Shown: in pieces, positions 9,731 to 18,615 of the stretch
How the letters are laid out: each line of letters starts with the position of its first letter
Position numbering within the stretch: position 1 is the stretch's first letter
Position numbers and translations under genes: made by a program
Notes under the pieces: model-generated
Database searches by the model: none
Seen by the model: the letters and a program-made list of their open reading frames with translations, nothing else
Told to the model about the DNA's origin: nothing
NCBI GenBank assembly: GCA_963839995.1
Contig: CAWIXH010000017.1
Location: 248,001-312,000, forward strand
Direction of reading: 5' to 3'
Source of the DNA: CAWIUB01 sp963839995
GTDB taxonomy: Bacteria; Actinomycetota; Actinomycetes; Mycobacteriales; Jatrophihabitantaceae
DNA: 64,000 nucleotides

Positions 9731-10654
9731 TCAGGCCTCTCCCAGCCGGACATTGGGAGCTGTCCGCGGCGCAACGGGCAGCTCCTCCTTGATCTCTGCG
9801 AGCAGCGGCGAGTTCGCCAACCGGAAGACCCCGCGGCCGATCCCGATGGCCCCAATCGTGGCCAGCACCAACCACCAGCCGGTCCGCGTCTCCTCGTTGA
9901 AGACGAGGACCCCCCATAGGATGCAAACGAGGGGATCCATCAGCGTGAATCCCGGCTGGGCGGCCACCAAGGGGCCCTTGTGCAGCGCGGCCTGCACCAA
10001 CACCAGGCCGAGGATGCCGAAGCCCACGGCGACATACGTCTGCCAGGTCGTGAAGATGGCGGCGATGCCGAACCCGGACAGGCGCGCCGTCGTCTCCTTG
10101 ATCAGCGTCGCGGTCATCCCGAAGCTAGTGCCGGCGGCGGCCCCCAGGCACGCCGTGCGCCACAGTTGCGCTCCGCGGCGCGATGCCACGATCAACGCCA
10201 CGATCGTGCCCGCGGTCGCCCCGCCTGCCGTGACATAGGTCAGGTGGTCGACGTTCGTGGCGTCGCCGCCGGACGGTGCCAGCCCCGCGACGAGCAGGAT
10301 CATGCCCGCAGTCATGATCAGGATGCTCGCCCAGTCGCCGCGGGACAGCCGTCCGGAGAACACCCATGACGCGAACAGCAGCGTGAGCGGCACCTCAAGC
10401 GTGATGATCGGCTCGACGGCTGACAGCTCGCCGTAGCTGAGCGCGACGGCCTGCAACACGAACGACAGGGTGAGCGCGGTGAAGCCGAGCAGCCAGGTGG
10501 GCGTGCGCACCAGGGACCACAGCAGGCGGGCACCGAACGGCAGGTCAGGCTGACGCAGGCTCGCCTTGCGCTGCATGACGTTGGCCGTGGCATTGCCCAC
10601 CGACGCGAGAACGGCACAGCCGAAACTGACGATACTGCTCGGGTCCACCGTCAC
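9731..10654 (-). CDS. DMT-family (EamA/NIPA-like) permease
   Basis: A 307-residue integral membrane protein with nine or ten hydrophobic helices, fitting the drug/metabolite transporter superfamily. Segments such as LQAVALSYGELSAVEPIITL and GPLVAAQPGFTLMDPLVCIL are the paired, pseudo-repeated helices of that fold; actinobacterial relatives are annotated as DMT transporters or magnesium-transporter NIPA-like. The substrate cannot be predicted. Start at GTG 10654, with a second in-frame GTG two codons later. Confidence 0.8.
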   Translation of the reverse strand: MTVDPSSIVSFGCAVLASVGNATANVMQRKASLRQPDLPFGARLLWSLVRTPTWLLGFTALTLSFVLQAVALSYGELSAVEPIITLEVPLTLLFASWVFSGRLSRGDWASILIMTAGMILLVAGLAPSGGDATNVDHLTYVTAGGATAGTIVALIVASRRGAQLWRTACLGAAAGTSFGMTATLIKETTARLSGFGIAAIFTTWQTYVAVGFGILGLVLVQAALHKGPLVAAQPGFTLMDPLVCILWGVLVFNEETRTGWWLVLATIGAIGIGRGVFRLANSPLLAEIKEELPVAPRTAPNVRLGEA

Positions 10655-10708
10655 CAGAGTATCGGCACGGTCCGACGTGTCGAGCCGGCTGGCAGCCGCG
10701 AGTGACGG

Positions 10709-11734
10709 TCAGCCGAAGAACACCTCGGCCTCGCCGTAGCGCTCGAGCGAGACGGTCTTGAGCCTCCCCGTAGCGGTGGTGAGCGGTACCCGCACGATGT
10801 CGGTGCCGTGCAGAGCGACCATGGTGCCCCAGTCACCGGCCTGAACAGCGTCGACGGCGTGTATGCCGAACCGGGTCGCGAGCACGCGGTCGAACGCGGT
10901 CGGCGTCCCGCCTCGTTGAATGTGGCCGAGGACGGTCGTACGCGACTCCCGGCCCGTCCGTTTCTCGATCTCGCCCGCGAGCCACTCGCCGATGCCGCCG
11001 AGGCGGACATGCCCGAACGCGTCCAAGCCCTTGTCCTGCAGGACGTTCTCAGCGCCGTCGGGGGTGGCGCCCTCGGCTACGACGATGATCGGCGCGTAGT
11101 GCGCGTCGAAGCGGGTCTCGACGTAGTGGCACACCTTGTCGAGCGAGAACGGCAGCTCGGGGATGAGGATGACGTTGGCGCCGCCCGCCAGCCCCGAGTG
11201 CAGCGCGATCCAGCCGGCGTGCCGGCCCATGACTTCGACGATCAGCGCCCTGTGGTGCGACCCGGCGGTGGTGTGCAGCCGGTCGATCGCCTCCATGGCG
11301 ATGTTCACCGCGGTGTCGAAGCCGAAGGTGTAGTCCGTGTCGTCGAGGTCGTTGTCGATGGTCTTCGGCACGCCGACCACGTTGACCCCGAGCTCGTTCA
11401 GCTTGGTGGCCACGCCAAGGGTGTCTTCGCCGCCGATCGCGATCAGCGCGTCGATAGCCAGCGCCTGCAGGTTCTCGCGGATGCGGTCCACCCCGCCGTC
11501 GACCTTGAACGGATTCGTGCGCGACGTGCCGAGTATCGTCCCGCCCTGCGGCAGGATGCCTCGCACCTGGGGGACACCGAGCTCCTCCGTGAGGTTCTCC
11601 AGCGGACCCTTCCACCCGTCGCGGAAGCCGACGAACTCGTAGCCGTAGACGCCGACGCCCTTGCGCACTATCGCGCGGATGACCGCATTGAGGCCAGGGC
11701 AGTCTCCGCCGCCGGTGAGCACTCCGATCCGCAT
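10709..11734 (-). CDS. 6-phosphofructokinase, pyrophosphate-type active site residues
   Basis: A 341-residue group III phosphofructokinase that phosphorylates fructose 6-phosphate to the 1,6-bisphosphate. It shows GVLTGGGDCPGLNAVIR, the phosphate loop GGEDTLG and the catalytic PKTIDNDLDDTD. The residues matching E. coli positions 104 and 124 are Asp and Lys. This pair is the published marker of PPi-dependent enzymes, in contrast to Gly/Gly of ATP enzymes, so the reaction may be reversible and PPi-driven. The ATG at 11734 is preceded by GAAAGGAACGGCT, a good ribosome site. It follows the exoribonuclease gene by 44 bp. Confidence 0.9.
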   Translation of the reverse strand: MRIGVLTGGGDCPGLNAVIRAIVRKGVGVYGYEFVGFRDGWKGPLENLTEELGVPQVRGILPQGGTILGTSRTNPFKVDGGVDRIRENLQALAIDALIAIGGEDTLGVATKLNELGVNVVGVPKTIDNDLDDTDYTFGFDTAVNIAMEAIDRLHTTAGSHHRALIVEVMGRHAGWIALHSGLAGGANVILIPELPFSLDKVCHYVETRFDAHYAPIIVVAEGATPDGAENVLQDKGLDAFGHVRLGGIGEWLAGEIEKRTGRESRTTVLGHIQRGGTPTAFDRVLATRFGIHAVDAVQAGDWGTMVALHGTDIVRVPLTTATGRLKTVSLERYGEAEVFFG

Positions 11735-11778
11735 AGCCGTTCCTTTCGGTCGCGTATTGCTTCTCACCCGCGGCGAGC

Positions 11779-12261
11779 CTAGCGCCGGAGCGCTTCCAGC
11801 GCCTGCCAACGGGCCAGATTGTGCCGGGCGTCGGCCAGAGCGTCATGCTGGTCGGCCGGCGCCGGCGGCAGCGGCGGTGCCCCAGCGTCCTCCCAGCGCT
11901 GCCGCAGCTCGTGCGTGAAGCGCGGGATCTCGCGCGGCAGCATGCGCATGTCCCCCCAGAGCTGAGCCAGCGCGACGTGATCGTAGGCCGCCATCCAGGC
12001 CCACAGATCGAACGGCTCGCCGGGCTCGGTCAGGAAGGCGAGCAGCTCCGCCCGGATCTGTGCCCGGCTGCGCCACACCGGATCGGATGGCGAGGGCAGC
12101 TTGTCCAGCACGTTGCGTCGGACCCACTCGATCGCGGCGGACGCGGTGAACTCGCTCGACACGGCGTAGAACTCCCGCCCCGACTCGTCGACCACGCCGA
12201 TGGACACCAGGTCGATCGTCCGCCCGTCCTCGATGAACTCGCAGTCGTAGAAGTAGCGCAC
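11779..12261 (-). CDS. DEDDh 3'-5' exoribonuclease (Rv2179c family)
   Basis: 160 residues, starting at GTG 12261. It opens with RYFYDCEFIEDGRTIDLVSIG, giving the first acidic pair (DCE) of a DnaQ-like exonuclease; DLWAWMAAYDHVAL gives the second aspartate and HDALADARHNL the third His/Asp pair. M. tuberculosis Rv2179c founded this family of 3' exoribonucleases that prefer adenylates, and the position next to plsC and pknL matches. It probably trims RNA in the cytoplasm. Confidence 0.9.
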   Translation of the reverse strand: MRYFYDCEFIEDGRTIDLVSIGVVDESGREFYAVSSEFTASAAIEWVRRNVLDKLPSPSDPVWRSRAQIRAELLAFLTEPGEPFDLWAWMAAYDHVALAQLWGDMRMLPREIPRFTHELRQRWEDAGAPPLPPAPADQHDALADARHNLARWQALEALRR

Positions 12262-12286
12262 GTCGGGCGACTGTACGGGTGCAGCC

Positions 12287-13063
12287 TCAGCCAGCCCGCT
12301 CGATAGGCATCCGGTCCGCTGCCTCGCGCAGCTCGTCCGCGCCTTGACGTATCGACGCGGGCCGCGCGCCGAATGCGGCCACCCCGCCCTGCGCCTTCTT
12401 CAGCTTGGCCGCGTAGACGTCGACATACTCCTGGCCAGACAGTTCCATCAGCTCGTACATGATCTCGTCCGTCATCGAGCGTTCGACGAAACGGTCGCCT
12501 GCCATGCCCTCGTAGCGGGAGAAGTCCAGCGGCTTGCCGAAACGCACGCCTGGCCGGGGCCGCAGCTTGGGAATGCGCCGCCCAGGGGGCTGAATGGTGT
12601 CCGTGTCGATCATCGCGCACGGGATGACCGGCACGCCGGCCTCCAGTGCCATGCGGGCCACCCCGGTCTTGCCCCGGTACAGGCGGCCGTCCGGCGAACG
12701 GGTGCCCTCGGGATAGATGCCCAGCAGGGCTCCCCGGCGCAGCAGCCGAACCCCGGTGATCAGCGCGGCGCGAGCAGCGTCGGGATCGTCGCGGTCGACG
12801 GGTACCTGGCCGACGGCGGCGAAGAACCCACGCGACAAACGGCCCTTGATGCCGGGCGTCGTGAAGTACTCAGCCTTGGCGAGGAAGGTGACGCGGCGCG
12901 GCACGATCACCGGCATGAAGAACGAATCGCAGAACGACAGATGGTTGCTGGCGAGGATCACAGGGCCGGTAGCGGGGATGTTCTCCACTCCTTCGGCGTA
13001 CGGCCGCCAGATCAGCCGGAGCCACGGCCCGATCAAGATGTACTTGTGGAGCCAATAGAGCAT
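12287..13063 (-). CDS. plsC: 1-acyl-sn-glycerol-3-phosphate acyltransferase
   Basis: A 258-residue acyltransferase that makes phosphatidic acid from lysophosphatidic acid at the membrane. The catalytic motif is NHLSFCD (NHx4D), followed by the acyl-acceptor motif YPEGTRSPDG, with VPVIPCAMI as motif IV. An excellent ribosome site GAGGAGG lies 5 nt before the ATG. It corresponds to mycobacterial Rv2182c and heads a three-gene operon with the exoribonuclease and the phosphofructokinase. Confidence 0.92.
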   Translation of the reverse strand: MLYWLHKYILIGPWLRLIWRPYAEGVENIPATGPVILASNHLSFCDSFFMPVIVPRRVTFLAKAEYFTTPGIKGRLSRGFFAAVGQVPVDRDDPDAARAALITGVRLLRRGALLGIYPEGTRSPDGRLYRGKTGVARMALEAGVPVIPCAMIDTDTIQPPGRRIPKLRPRPGVRFGKPLDFSRYEGMAGDRFVERSMTDEIMYELMELSGQEYVDVYAAKLKKAQGGVAAFGARPASIRQGADELREAADRMPIERAG

Positions 13064-13221
13064 CCGGGCCTCCTCACCGAGTCGCAGGAGCTGCCGACAA
13101 GTGCGAACAGTAGTGCGGGTGCCCGTGCCCGGTCCACCGTGCCGGCTCGCAGCACGCCCGCGAGACCAGGCATGATGAGACAGGCCCCGCCCACGTCCTG
13201 CCCGACAGAATCGAGGTCCTC

Positions 13222-13980
13222 GTGCCCGTCCTGCCCGAAGCCGAACCCTACGCGGCCGACCGCGGGCCGGTTGGCGTCCTCATCAGCCACGGGTTCACCG
13301 GCAACCCCACCAGCATGCGGCCGTGGGCCGAGCACATGGCCGACGCCGGGTATTCGGTGCGGCTGCCCCGCCTGCCTGGTCACGGCACGACCTGGCAGGA
13401 GATGAGTACGACCCGCTGGCCGGACTGGTACGGCGAGGTCGAGCGCGCGTACGCGGAGCTGGCCCAACGATGCGAGCGGGTCTTCGCCGGGGGGCTCTCC
13501 ATGGGCGGGACGCTCGTGACCCGGCTGGCGGAGCAGCACGCCGACGCGATCGCCGGACTGATCCTCGTCAATCCCTCGTACCGTACCGACCGATTCGACG
13601 CGAAGTTCGCCCGCTTCATTGCGCCGCTCGTAGCATCTCGGCCCGGCATCGGCAGCGACATCAAGAAACCCGGAGCGGTCGAGTCCAGCTATGACCGCAC
13701 GCCGCTGAAGGCCTTCGTCTCGCTGCAACAACTGTGGCGGACTGTCGTGCCAGATCTTGACAAGATCACCGCGCCGATCCTGATGTTCCGCAGCCGGGTC
13801 GACCATGTCGTCGAACCGTCGTCCGGCCAGCTGCTGCGGGCGCGGGCGACCTCGACGACCATCCGCGAGGTGATCCTCGAGGACAGCTATCACGTCGCCA
13901 CCCAGGACAACGATGCGCAGACGATCTTCGACGGCAGCGTCGCGTTCATCGAGGAGCACGCGGGTGAACGAACACAGTGA
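13222..13980 (+). CDS. Alpha/beta hydrolase, carboxylesterase or monoacylglycerol lipase type
   Basis: 252 residues starting at GTG. It has the oxyanion segment LISHGFTGNP, the nucleophile elbow GLSMGG (Ser near residue 94), a candidate acid in MFRSRVDHVVEP and the catalytic histidine in DSYHVATQDND. This arrangement is that of the Est30/monoglyceride-lipase group. It is divergent from plsC across 158 bp, and the next gene begins inside its last codons. A lipid-related substrate is plausible from the neighbour, but not shown. Confidence 0.88.
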   Translation: MPVLPEAEPYAADRGPVGVLISHGFTGNPTSMRPWAEHMADAGYSVRLPRLPGHGTTWQEMSTTRWPDWYGEVERAYAELAQRCERVFAGGLSMGGTLVTRLAEQHADAIAGLILVNPSYRTDRFDAKFARFIAPLVASRPGIGSDIKKPGAVESSYDRTPLKAFVSLQQLWRTVVPDLDKITAPILMFRSRVDHVVEPSSGQLLRARATSTTIREVILEDSYHVATQDNDAQTIFDGSVAFIEEHAGERTQ

Positions 13981-14605
13981 CCCGGTGGCCCGGCGCGACA
14001 ACGGGCTGAGCGCACCGGCCTATCTGCCGCTCGTCGACGTTGATCCCCAGGTCGCCGAGCGGGTGCTCGACGCGTTGCGCCGCGCCCGGATCGCCGCCTA
14101 CCTCGAGGAACCGTCTTCCCCCGACGAGCGCGAGCGGTTGTTCGTCGCCGAAGACGAGCACCTCGACGCGCGGGCGATCGTCGCCGCGGCCACCCGCCCG
14201 GCGCTGGCGGCCGACCCTTCGCAGACCGATGCCACGTTCGACCGGCTCGTCTCGGACTGGCACGTCGACACGGTCGCCGCGGTACGCGCCGCCGAACGCG
14301 ACCTGACACGCGAGGACGCAGAATGGCGGGCCCGCCTCGTCCCGCCGAGCACGTCGGACGACGAGGACGAGCACTACGTCCCCCCCGCCCCACCACCGCT
14401 CCCCCGGCTCGCGCCCGCCACGGTATACGCGCTGGTCGTCCTGGCCGCGGCCATCGGCGTGCTCGCCTTCGGTGGCATGCTCGGCCTGGGCAGCTCTGCC
14501 CGCTTCCTGATCGGCGTCGCGGGGCTTCTCCTCGGCGCCGGAATGCTGGTGATGCGACTACGCGACCAGCCCGACGACGAAGGCGACGACGGCGCCGTCC
14601 TCTGA
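13964..14605 (+). CDS. Hypothetical protein with two C-terminal membrane helices
   Basis: 213 residues from GTG 13964, overlapping the hydrolase stop by 17 nt. The N-terminal 150 residues are soluble and rich in acidic and arginine residues. Then come a Pro-rich linker VPPAPPPLPRLAP and two helices (roughly 160-180 and 186-205) with a charged tail. Conserved, unnamed actinobacterial proteins of this shape follow such hydrolases. No catalytic motif is visible. Confidence 0.7.
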   Translation: MNEHSDPVARRDNGLSAPAYLPLVDVDPQVAERVLDALRRARIAAYLEEPSSPDERERLFVAEDEHLDARAIVAAATRPALAADPSQTDATFDRLVSDWHVDTVAAVRAAERDLTREDAEWRARLVPPSTSDDEDEHYVPPAPPPLPRLAPATVYALVVLAAAIGVLAFGGMLGLGSSARFLIGVAGLLLGAGMLVMRLRDQPDDEGDDGAVL

Positions 14606-14625
14606 GCGTCGGCCAAGAACGACGG

Positions 14626-16308
14626 TCAGGATGTGGCGTTGACGAAGCCGATCAGCGTGCTGCCCCACCAGCTCGCCTGCGAGACCACCGCGACGATACC
14701 GCCGAGAACGAGCAGCCGAGCGGTCGGCGACCGGTCACCCAGGGCACGCAGCCGCACCGAGATCTGTGCGGCGACGAGCCCATTCAACGCGAGCAGCAAG
14801 ACGAGGCACAGCTTGACCCAGGTGAGCGACGAAGTCAGGTTCGGCCGCAAGAACGTGCCACTCGCAACCAACACCGCCAGCCCCGACCAGATCAGCGGGT
14901 GCGCAGCACAGACGACTGAGACGACATCGCGATGGCTACGGCGCCCGGCAAGGAACAGCAGGCCGTGCCAGTCGACGAACAGCACGGCACCGAAACCGAG
15001 CACCAGCGCCGCGAGATGGAAGAACAAGGCCACCCGCTGAGTCTGAGCGCTCGGCTGCAGAATGCTGGCGAGCAGGATCACCGCCCCCCAGGTGACGACG
15101 AGGGCGGATCCGATCACGAGCGGGCCCGGGAGGCGAAGTCGAGGAGCAAACGGTGTCGACGCCGACGCCGGATCGGACGGCAGCGTCACGAGCGGCCGGA
15201 TCGCGACCCGTCGTGGCCGGGTCCGTGCCGTTGCCGGACTCGGTTCGACCAGCACGATCCCCTCGTCGCCGTTCGGGTAAGAGACAGCAACCGCGACTGG
15301 CGGATCGGCCGGGGTGCTGCGCACCTTGCCATCGTCAGTGAAGTGCAGCTGCGCGAACAGCGCCTGATTGAACTCGCGCCGCAGCGATGGGGTGGCGTCC
15401 TGATAGGCACGGTGCAGGTCTACCTCCTCGCCGTCCAGCTCGGCAGCCACCCCCGCGCGCAGCTCCGGCTCGAGGGTCAGGTCACGGTAGTGGTCGGCGA
15501 CGAGCAACTCGACCACGTCCACACCGACCGGCTGCTGGTCGCAGGACGTCCTCGCACAGACGAGCACTGGAGGGTAGGGCGCCCTTCGCGGACGGCGCAC
15601 TCGCAATGCGTTGCCGCACCGACCACAGGTGACGGCCGCGTCCAGGTAGTGACGGGCGGTGCCTGCCTCCGCGTCCAGGCGGCGCTGCACGCGCTCGAAC
15701 GTCACGCGATCGACGAGCGGGTCGTGCTGCCCGGTGTAACGCATGCCCCGGTAGCTCACGACGCCGAGGTAGTACGGATTGCGCAGCAGCCGCACGAGCT
15801 GCGCCGCCGTGAGTGGCCGCGGCTGAGTGCGCGAGCCAGCACCCGTCGTCAACCCCCTGTCAGTCAGCGCTGCGAGCAGGTCGGGCAGCTCACGCTCGCC
15901 TGACGCGAAAGCCTCGAACGCCCAGGAGACCAGCGGGCCCCGGCGCGGATCGGTCTCGACGCGCCGGCCGGACGCGGCGCGCACGGCGAGGTAGCCGACC
16001 GGGATCTGGCCCACCGTCGCGCCGGCCCGCGCTCTATCGAGGCTCGTCCGGCCGGACGACACCCCGGTGCCGCGGTGCTCGACGGCGGACCGGATCGCGT
16101 CAAGCAGCAGCCGCGAGGGGTCTCGCAGCAGCTCGTGGTCCGCAGCTGCCGACAATCTGGCTCCCGCTTCCGCTCGGCTCTTCCCCGCGAAACAAACCTT
16201 AACGCCTCCGCGCGGGTGCCCCGACCGCCGGTGAGCATCCAGCGCGTGTTGCAAACGTTCTCCAACACGACACCTAGGCACGGGCAGCCGGTCACCTGCC
16301 GCGTGCAC
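14626..16308 (-). CDS. Serine-recombinase C-terminal region fused to a five-helix membrane domain
   Basis: One uninterrupted frame of up to 560 residues. Residues about 100-220 are a Recombinase domain as in large serine integrases: IPVGYLAVR, RRGPLVSWAFEAFASGE, VRLLRNPYYLGVVSYRG. Residues about 222-260 are a zinc ribbon (CGRCGN ... CARTSC). The N-terminal resolvase domain with its catalytic serine is absent. Residues about 380-560 hold five membrane helices with in-membrane histidines (FFHLAALVLG, DWHGLL, AAHPLIW), reminiscent of CopD or cytochrome b561-like proteins. Recombination is unlikely. A GTG at 16062 is an alternative start that trims a poorly conserved N-terminus. It may be a decayed integrase joined in frame to a standalone membrane gene. 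Confidence 0.6.
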   Translation of the reverse strand: MHAAGDRLPVPRCRVGERLQHALDAHRRSGHPRGGVKVCFAGKSRAEAGARLSAAADHELLRDPSRLLLDAIRSAVEHRGTGVSSGRTSLDRARAGATVGQIPVGYLAVRAASGRRVETDPRRGPLVSWAFEAFASGERELPDLLAALTDRGLTTGAGSRTQPRPLTAAQLVRLLRNPYYLGVVSYRGMRYTGQHDPLVDRVTFERVQRRLDAEAGTARHYLDAAVTCGRCGNALRVRRPRRAPYPPVLVCARTSCDQQPVGVDVVELLVADHYRDLTLEPELRAGVAAELDGEEVDLHRAYQDATPSLRREFNQALFAQLHFTDDGKVRSTPADPPVAVAVSYPNGDEGIVLVEPSPATARTRPRRVAIRPLVTLPSDPASASTPFAPRLRLPGPLVIGSALVVTWGAVILLASILQPSAQTQRVALFFHLAALVLGFGAVLFVDWHGLLFLAGRRSHRDVVSVVCAAHPLIWSGLAVLVASGTFLRPNLTSSLTWVKLCLVLLLALNGLVAAQISVRLRALGDRSPTARLLVLGGIVAVVSQASWWGSTLIGFVNATS

Positions 16309-16357
16309 GCTCGCAGGTGTTACCGGTCACATTGCTGGTCCGAGAGGCGGGGTTCAC

Positions 16358-16591
16358 ATGACACGCGAAGAGACGGTGTTCGTGCTGTGGTGTCGGCTCA
16401 CCGGTAACGACCCGACCGAATTCGGCGACGACGAGCGGGAGGCGTTCCTCGCCCGTCCGCAGGTACCGGACCTCGCCACCACGCCGTACGCCGTATTGAT
16501 CGACGCGGGCATCACCGCGGCGCGGCGGGGCTCCTTGCCGCTCGAACGCTGGCTCGGCGCGGTGCGCACGGTCCGTCCGGTTGGCGTCTGA
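16358..16591 (+). CDS. Small hypothetical protein, 77 aa
   Basis: An ATG preceded by GAGAGGCGG at a workable distance, with GC-rich third positions throughout, speaks for a real gene. The product is acidic and soluble with no signal or membrane segment, and no motif is recognised. It is divergent from the recombinase fusion and convergent with the nuclease gene. Confidence 0.55.
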   Translation: MTREETVFVLWCRLTGNDPTEFGDDEREAFLARPQVPDLATTPYAVLIDAGITAARRGSLPLERWLGAVRTVRPVGV

Positions 16592-16631
16592 GCCCAGCGA
16601 CGGCGTCCATGATTCGCTCGCTGACGCTCGC

Positions 16632-17321
16632 TCATGGCAGGTCGATCTCGACCAGCATCGGCCGGTGATCGCTGGCCGCCCAGACGTCAGCGCCGTCGAG
16701 CACCTGGGCCGTGCGCACCGGGAGCCGCGGGTCGGCGAATACGGCATCGATGCGCCGCTGCGGGTTCGTCGCGCTGTAGGTGAATCCGTCGCCCTCCCCC
16801 GCCGCTGCCCAAGCGTCGGTACCGCGCGCGGCAAGTGCCTGCCACACCGCCGAGCCGGGTTCGTCGTTGACGTCACCGGCCACGATCACCGGCACGTCCG
16901 CGGGCACTGCCCGGTCGAGGATGGCGTGCAGCTCGGCCACCTGGCGCGGCCGTGGTGCAGGTTCGAGGCCGAGATGAACCCCCGCGACGGCGAACTGCCG
17001 ACCCGCGAGGCTCAGCACGGCGATCGACGTACCGCGCACATCCAGCCGGGAGCGGCGGGAGAACGTCCGGTCCCACGACGACACGACGTCGACGGACAAC
17101 GACGACAGCACCAGGTTGGCCGCCGCGGGCCGGCCCCCGCTGACGACGACCAGCCCGCTGCGCCGGGCGAGCGCGGCGCACTTAGCGCGCCAGCGCAGCA
17201 ACCGCGGCGCCTCTTGGACACACACCACGTGAGAATGCGCGGCGCGAATGACCCGCGTCACCGCAGCGTCGTCATCCCGCATCGAGTGCACGTTATAGCT
17301 GAGCAGGCGCAGAATGGGCAT
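16632..17321 (-). CDS. Endonuclease/exonuclease/phosphatase family protein
   Basis: 229 residues with the EEP fold signatures: LLSYNVHSM, the metal glutamate in VCVQEAPR, GVHLGLEPAP, VIVAGDVNDEPGS, RRIDAVFAD and the terminal SDHRPMLVEIDL. Such proteins hydrolyse phosphodiesters in DNA, phosphoinositides or sphingomyelin. The lack of a signal peptide suggests a cytoplasmic nucleic-acid or small-molecule substrate. Its start lies 2 nt after the stop of the glucokinase gene, suggesting co-transcription. Confidence 0.9.
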   Translation of the reverse strand: MPILRLLSYNVHSMRDDDAAVTRVIRAAHSHVVCVQEAPRLLRWRAKCAALARRSGLVVVSGGRPAAANLVLSSLSVDVVSSWDRTFSRRSRLDVRGTSIAVLSLAGRQFAVAGVHLGLEPAPRPRQVAELHAILDRAVPADVPVIVAGDVNDEPGSAVWQALAARGTDAWAAAGEGDGFTYSATNPQRRIDAVFADPRLPVRTAQVLDGADVWAASDHRPMLVEIDLP

Positions 17322-17323
17322 GC

Positions 17324-18274
17324 TCAGCCGCGCCGGCGGGCGAGATCGGCGGCACCCACCAAACCGGCGTCGGGACCTAACTGCGCCAGCACGACCTCGG
17401 CCTCGGGGCGGAATCCACGTCCGGTGAGCGATCGCCGGAACGTCTCGCGGGCCGGCCGCAGCAGCAGGTCGCCGGCCTGCGAGACCCCGCCGCCGATGAC
17501 GAACATGCTCGGGTCGATCACCGCGGCGAGGCTGGCGAGCCCGTGGCCGAGCTGCTGGCCCATCGTCGTATAGATGTCTACTGCCGCGCGGTCACCCTCG
17601 CGCGCCGCGTCAGTCACCAGCTGGCCGGTCATCGCCGAGGGATCACCGTCGGCCAACTCCAGCAGCCGCCGCGCGGCCACCGGCGACACCGCAGCGAGCT
17701 CGACCGCGTCGTGGGCCAGCGCCGTCCCGGACGCGTACATCTCCCAGCAGCCCCGGTTGCCGCACGCGCAGCGCCGGCCTTCCGGCACGAGGGTCATGTG
17801 GCCGAACTCGCAACCGACGCCGTTCGCGCCACGATAGAGCACGCCGCTGACAACCAGCCCGCCGCCGATTCCGGTGCCGAGCGTGACGCAGACAAGAACC
17901 CGCGCTCCGCGGCCCGCGCCGAATCGGTACTCCGCCCAGGCGGCGGCATTGGCGTCGTTCTCGACCAAGACCGGTACCCCGATCCGGCCGCTGAGCGCGT
18001 CGCGCAGGGGCTCGTCCCGCCAGGCCAGGTGCGGCGAGAACAGCACGGTGGCGCGGTCGTTGGCGATCCACCCAGCCGCGCCGATGCCGACCGCTACGAC
18101 GTCGTGCCGGGCGCGCAGCCCGTTCACGACCTCGGCGATCACCCGCTCGGTCTCGACCACGTCGTTACCCGGCGTGGGCCGGCGTGCCGCATCGACGAGG
18201 CTCCCGTCGTCGGCGACGACACCTGCGGCCACTTTGGTGCCGCCGATGTCGACGCCGATGGCCAGCGGAGGCAC
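17324..18274 (-). CDS. ROK-family glucokinase
   Basis: 316 residues. It has the phosphate motif VDIGGTKVAAGVV, the sugar-binding VENDANAAAWAEYRFGAG, GTGIGGGLV and the ROK zinc motif CACGNRGCWE. A zinc-bearing ROK kinase without an N-terminal helix-turn-helix is a sugar kinase, most likely glucokinase, rather than a repressor. The GTG start (18272-18274) lies 2 bp after the stop of the preceding small gene. Confidence 0.9.
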   Translation of the reverse strand: MPPLAIGVDIGGTKVAAGVVADDGSLVDAARRPTPGNDVVETERVIAEVVNGLRARHDVVAVGIGAAGWIANDRATVLFSPHLAWRDEPLRDALSGRIGVPVLVENDANAAAWAEYRFGAGRGARVLVCVTLGTGIGGGLVVSGVLYRGANGVGCEFGHMTLVPEGRRCACGNRGCWEMYASGTALAHDAVELAAVSPVAARRLLELADGDPSAMTGQLVTDAAREGDRAAVDIYTTMGQQLGHGLASLAAVIDPSMFVIGGGVSQAGDLLLRPARETFRRSLTGRGFRPEAEVVLAQLGPDAGLVGAADLARRRG

Positions 18275-18276
18275 GG

Positions 18277-18615
18277 TCAGCCGTCCCCGAGATCGATATG
18301 TTGCACGTTCGGATGCGGGGCCGGTTTGGCGTGCGGGAAATGGGGATTCGTGCCGGAGTCGAGCAACGCCCGCACCGCCGCCACCAGAGCGGAGCCCGCC
18401 TCGCTGATCTTGTCGGTCAGCTCGGGACGTTCGCCGCGCAACACCCCGATGACCTGGCAAATCGGGCACCAGGCGCACTCGGAAGCTCCCGTCGCGATGT
18501 GCTCAGGACCGAGCGGGCCACCAGACCCGAACGTGGACCGCGACCACTCCTGCAATGCCTCGAACAGCTTGGCGGTCTCCGCTGCGATGCTTCCGACCGG
18601 GTCGTCCTCGCTCAT
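18277..18615 (-). CDS. Conserved actinobacterial protein with CxxC motif
   Basis: 112 residues, ATG start overlapping the ArsA gene stop by 4 nt (ATGA). A central segment SECAWCPICQVIGVLRG supplies three closely spaced cysteines, possibly for metal. Proteins of this type (DUF5304-like, from memory) sit beside the ArsA-like ATPase in many actinobacteria. Its tight coupling suggests a shared process, perhaps targeting or assembly. Confidence 0.75.
   Translation of the reverse strand: MSEDDPVGSIAAETAKLFEALQEWSRSTFGSGGPLGPEHIATGASECAWCPICQVIGVLRGERPELTDKISEAGSALVAAVRALLDSGTNPHFPHAKPAPHPNVQHIDLGDG

Noticed and set aside
14626..16308. Active large serine integrase with attachment site
   Set aside because: The catalytic N-terminal domain is missing, and no direct repeats or phage genes were found around it.
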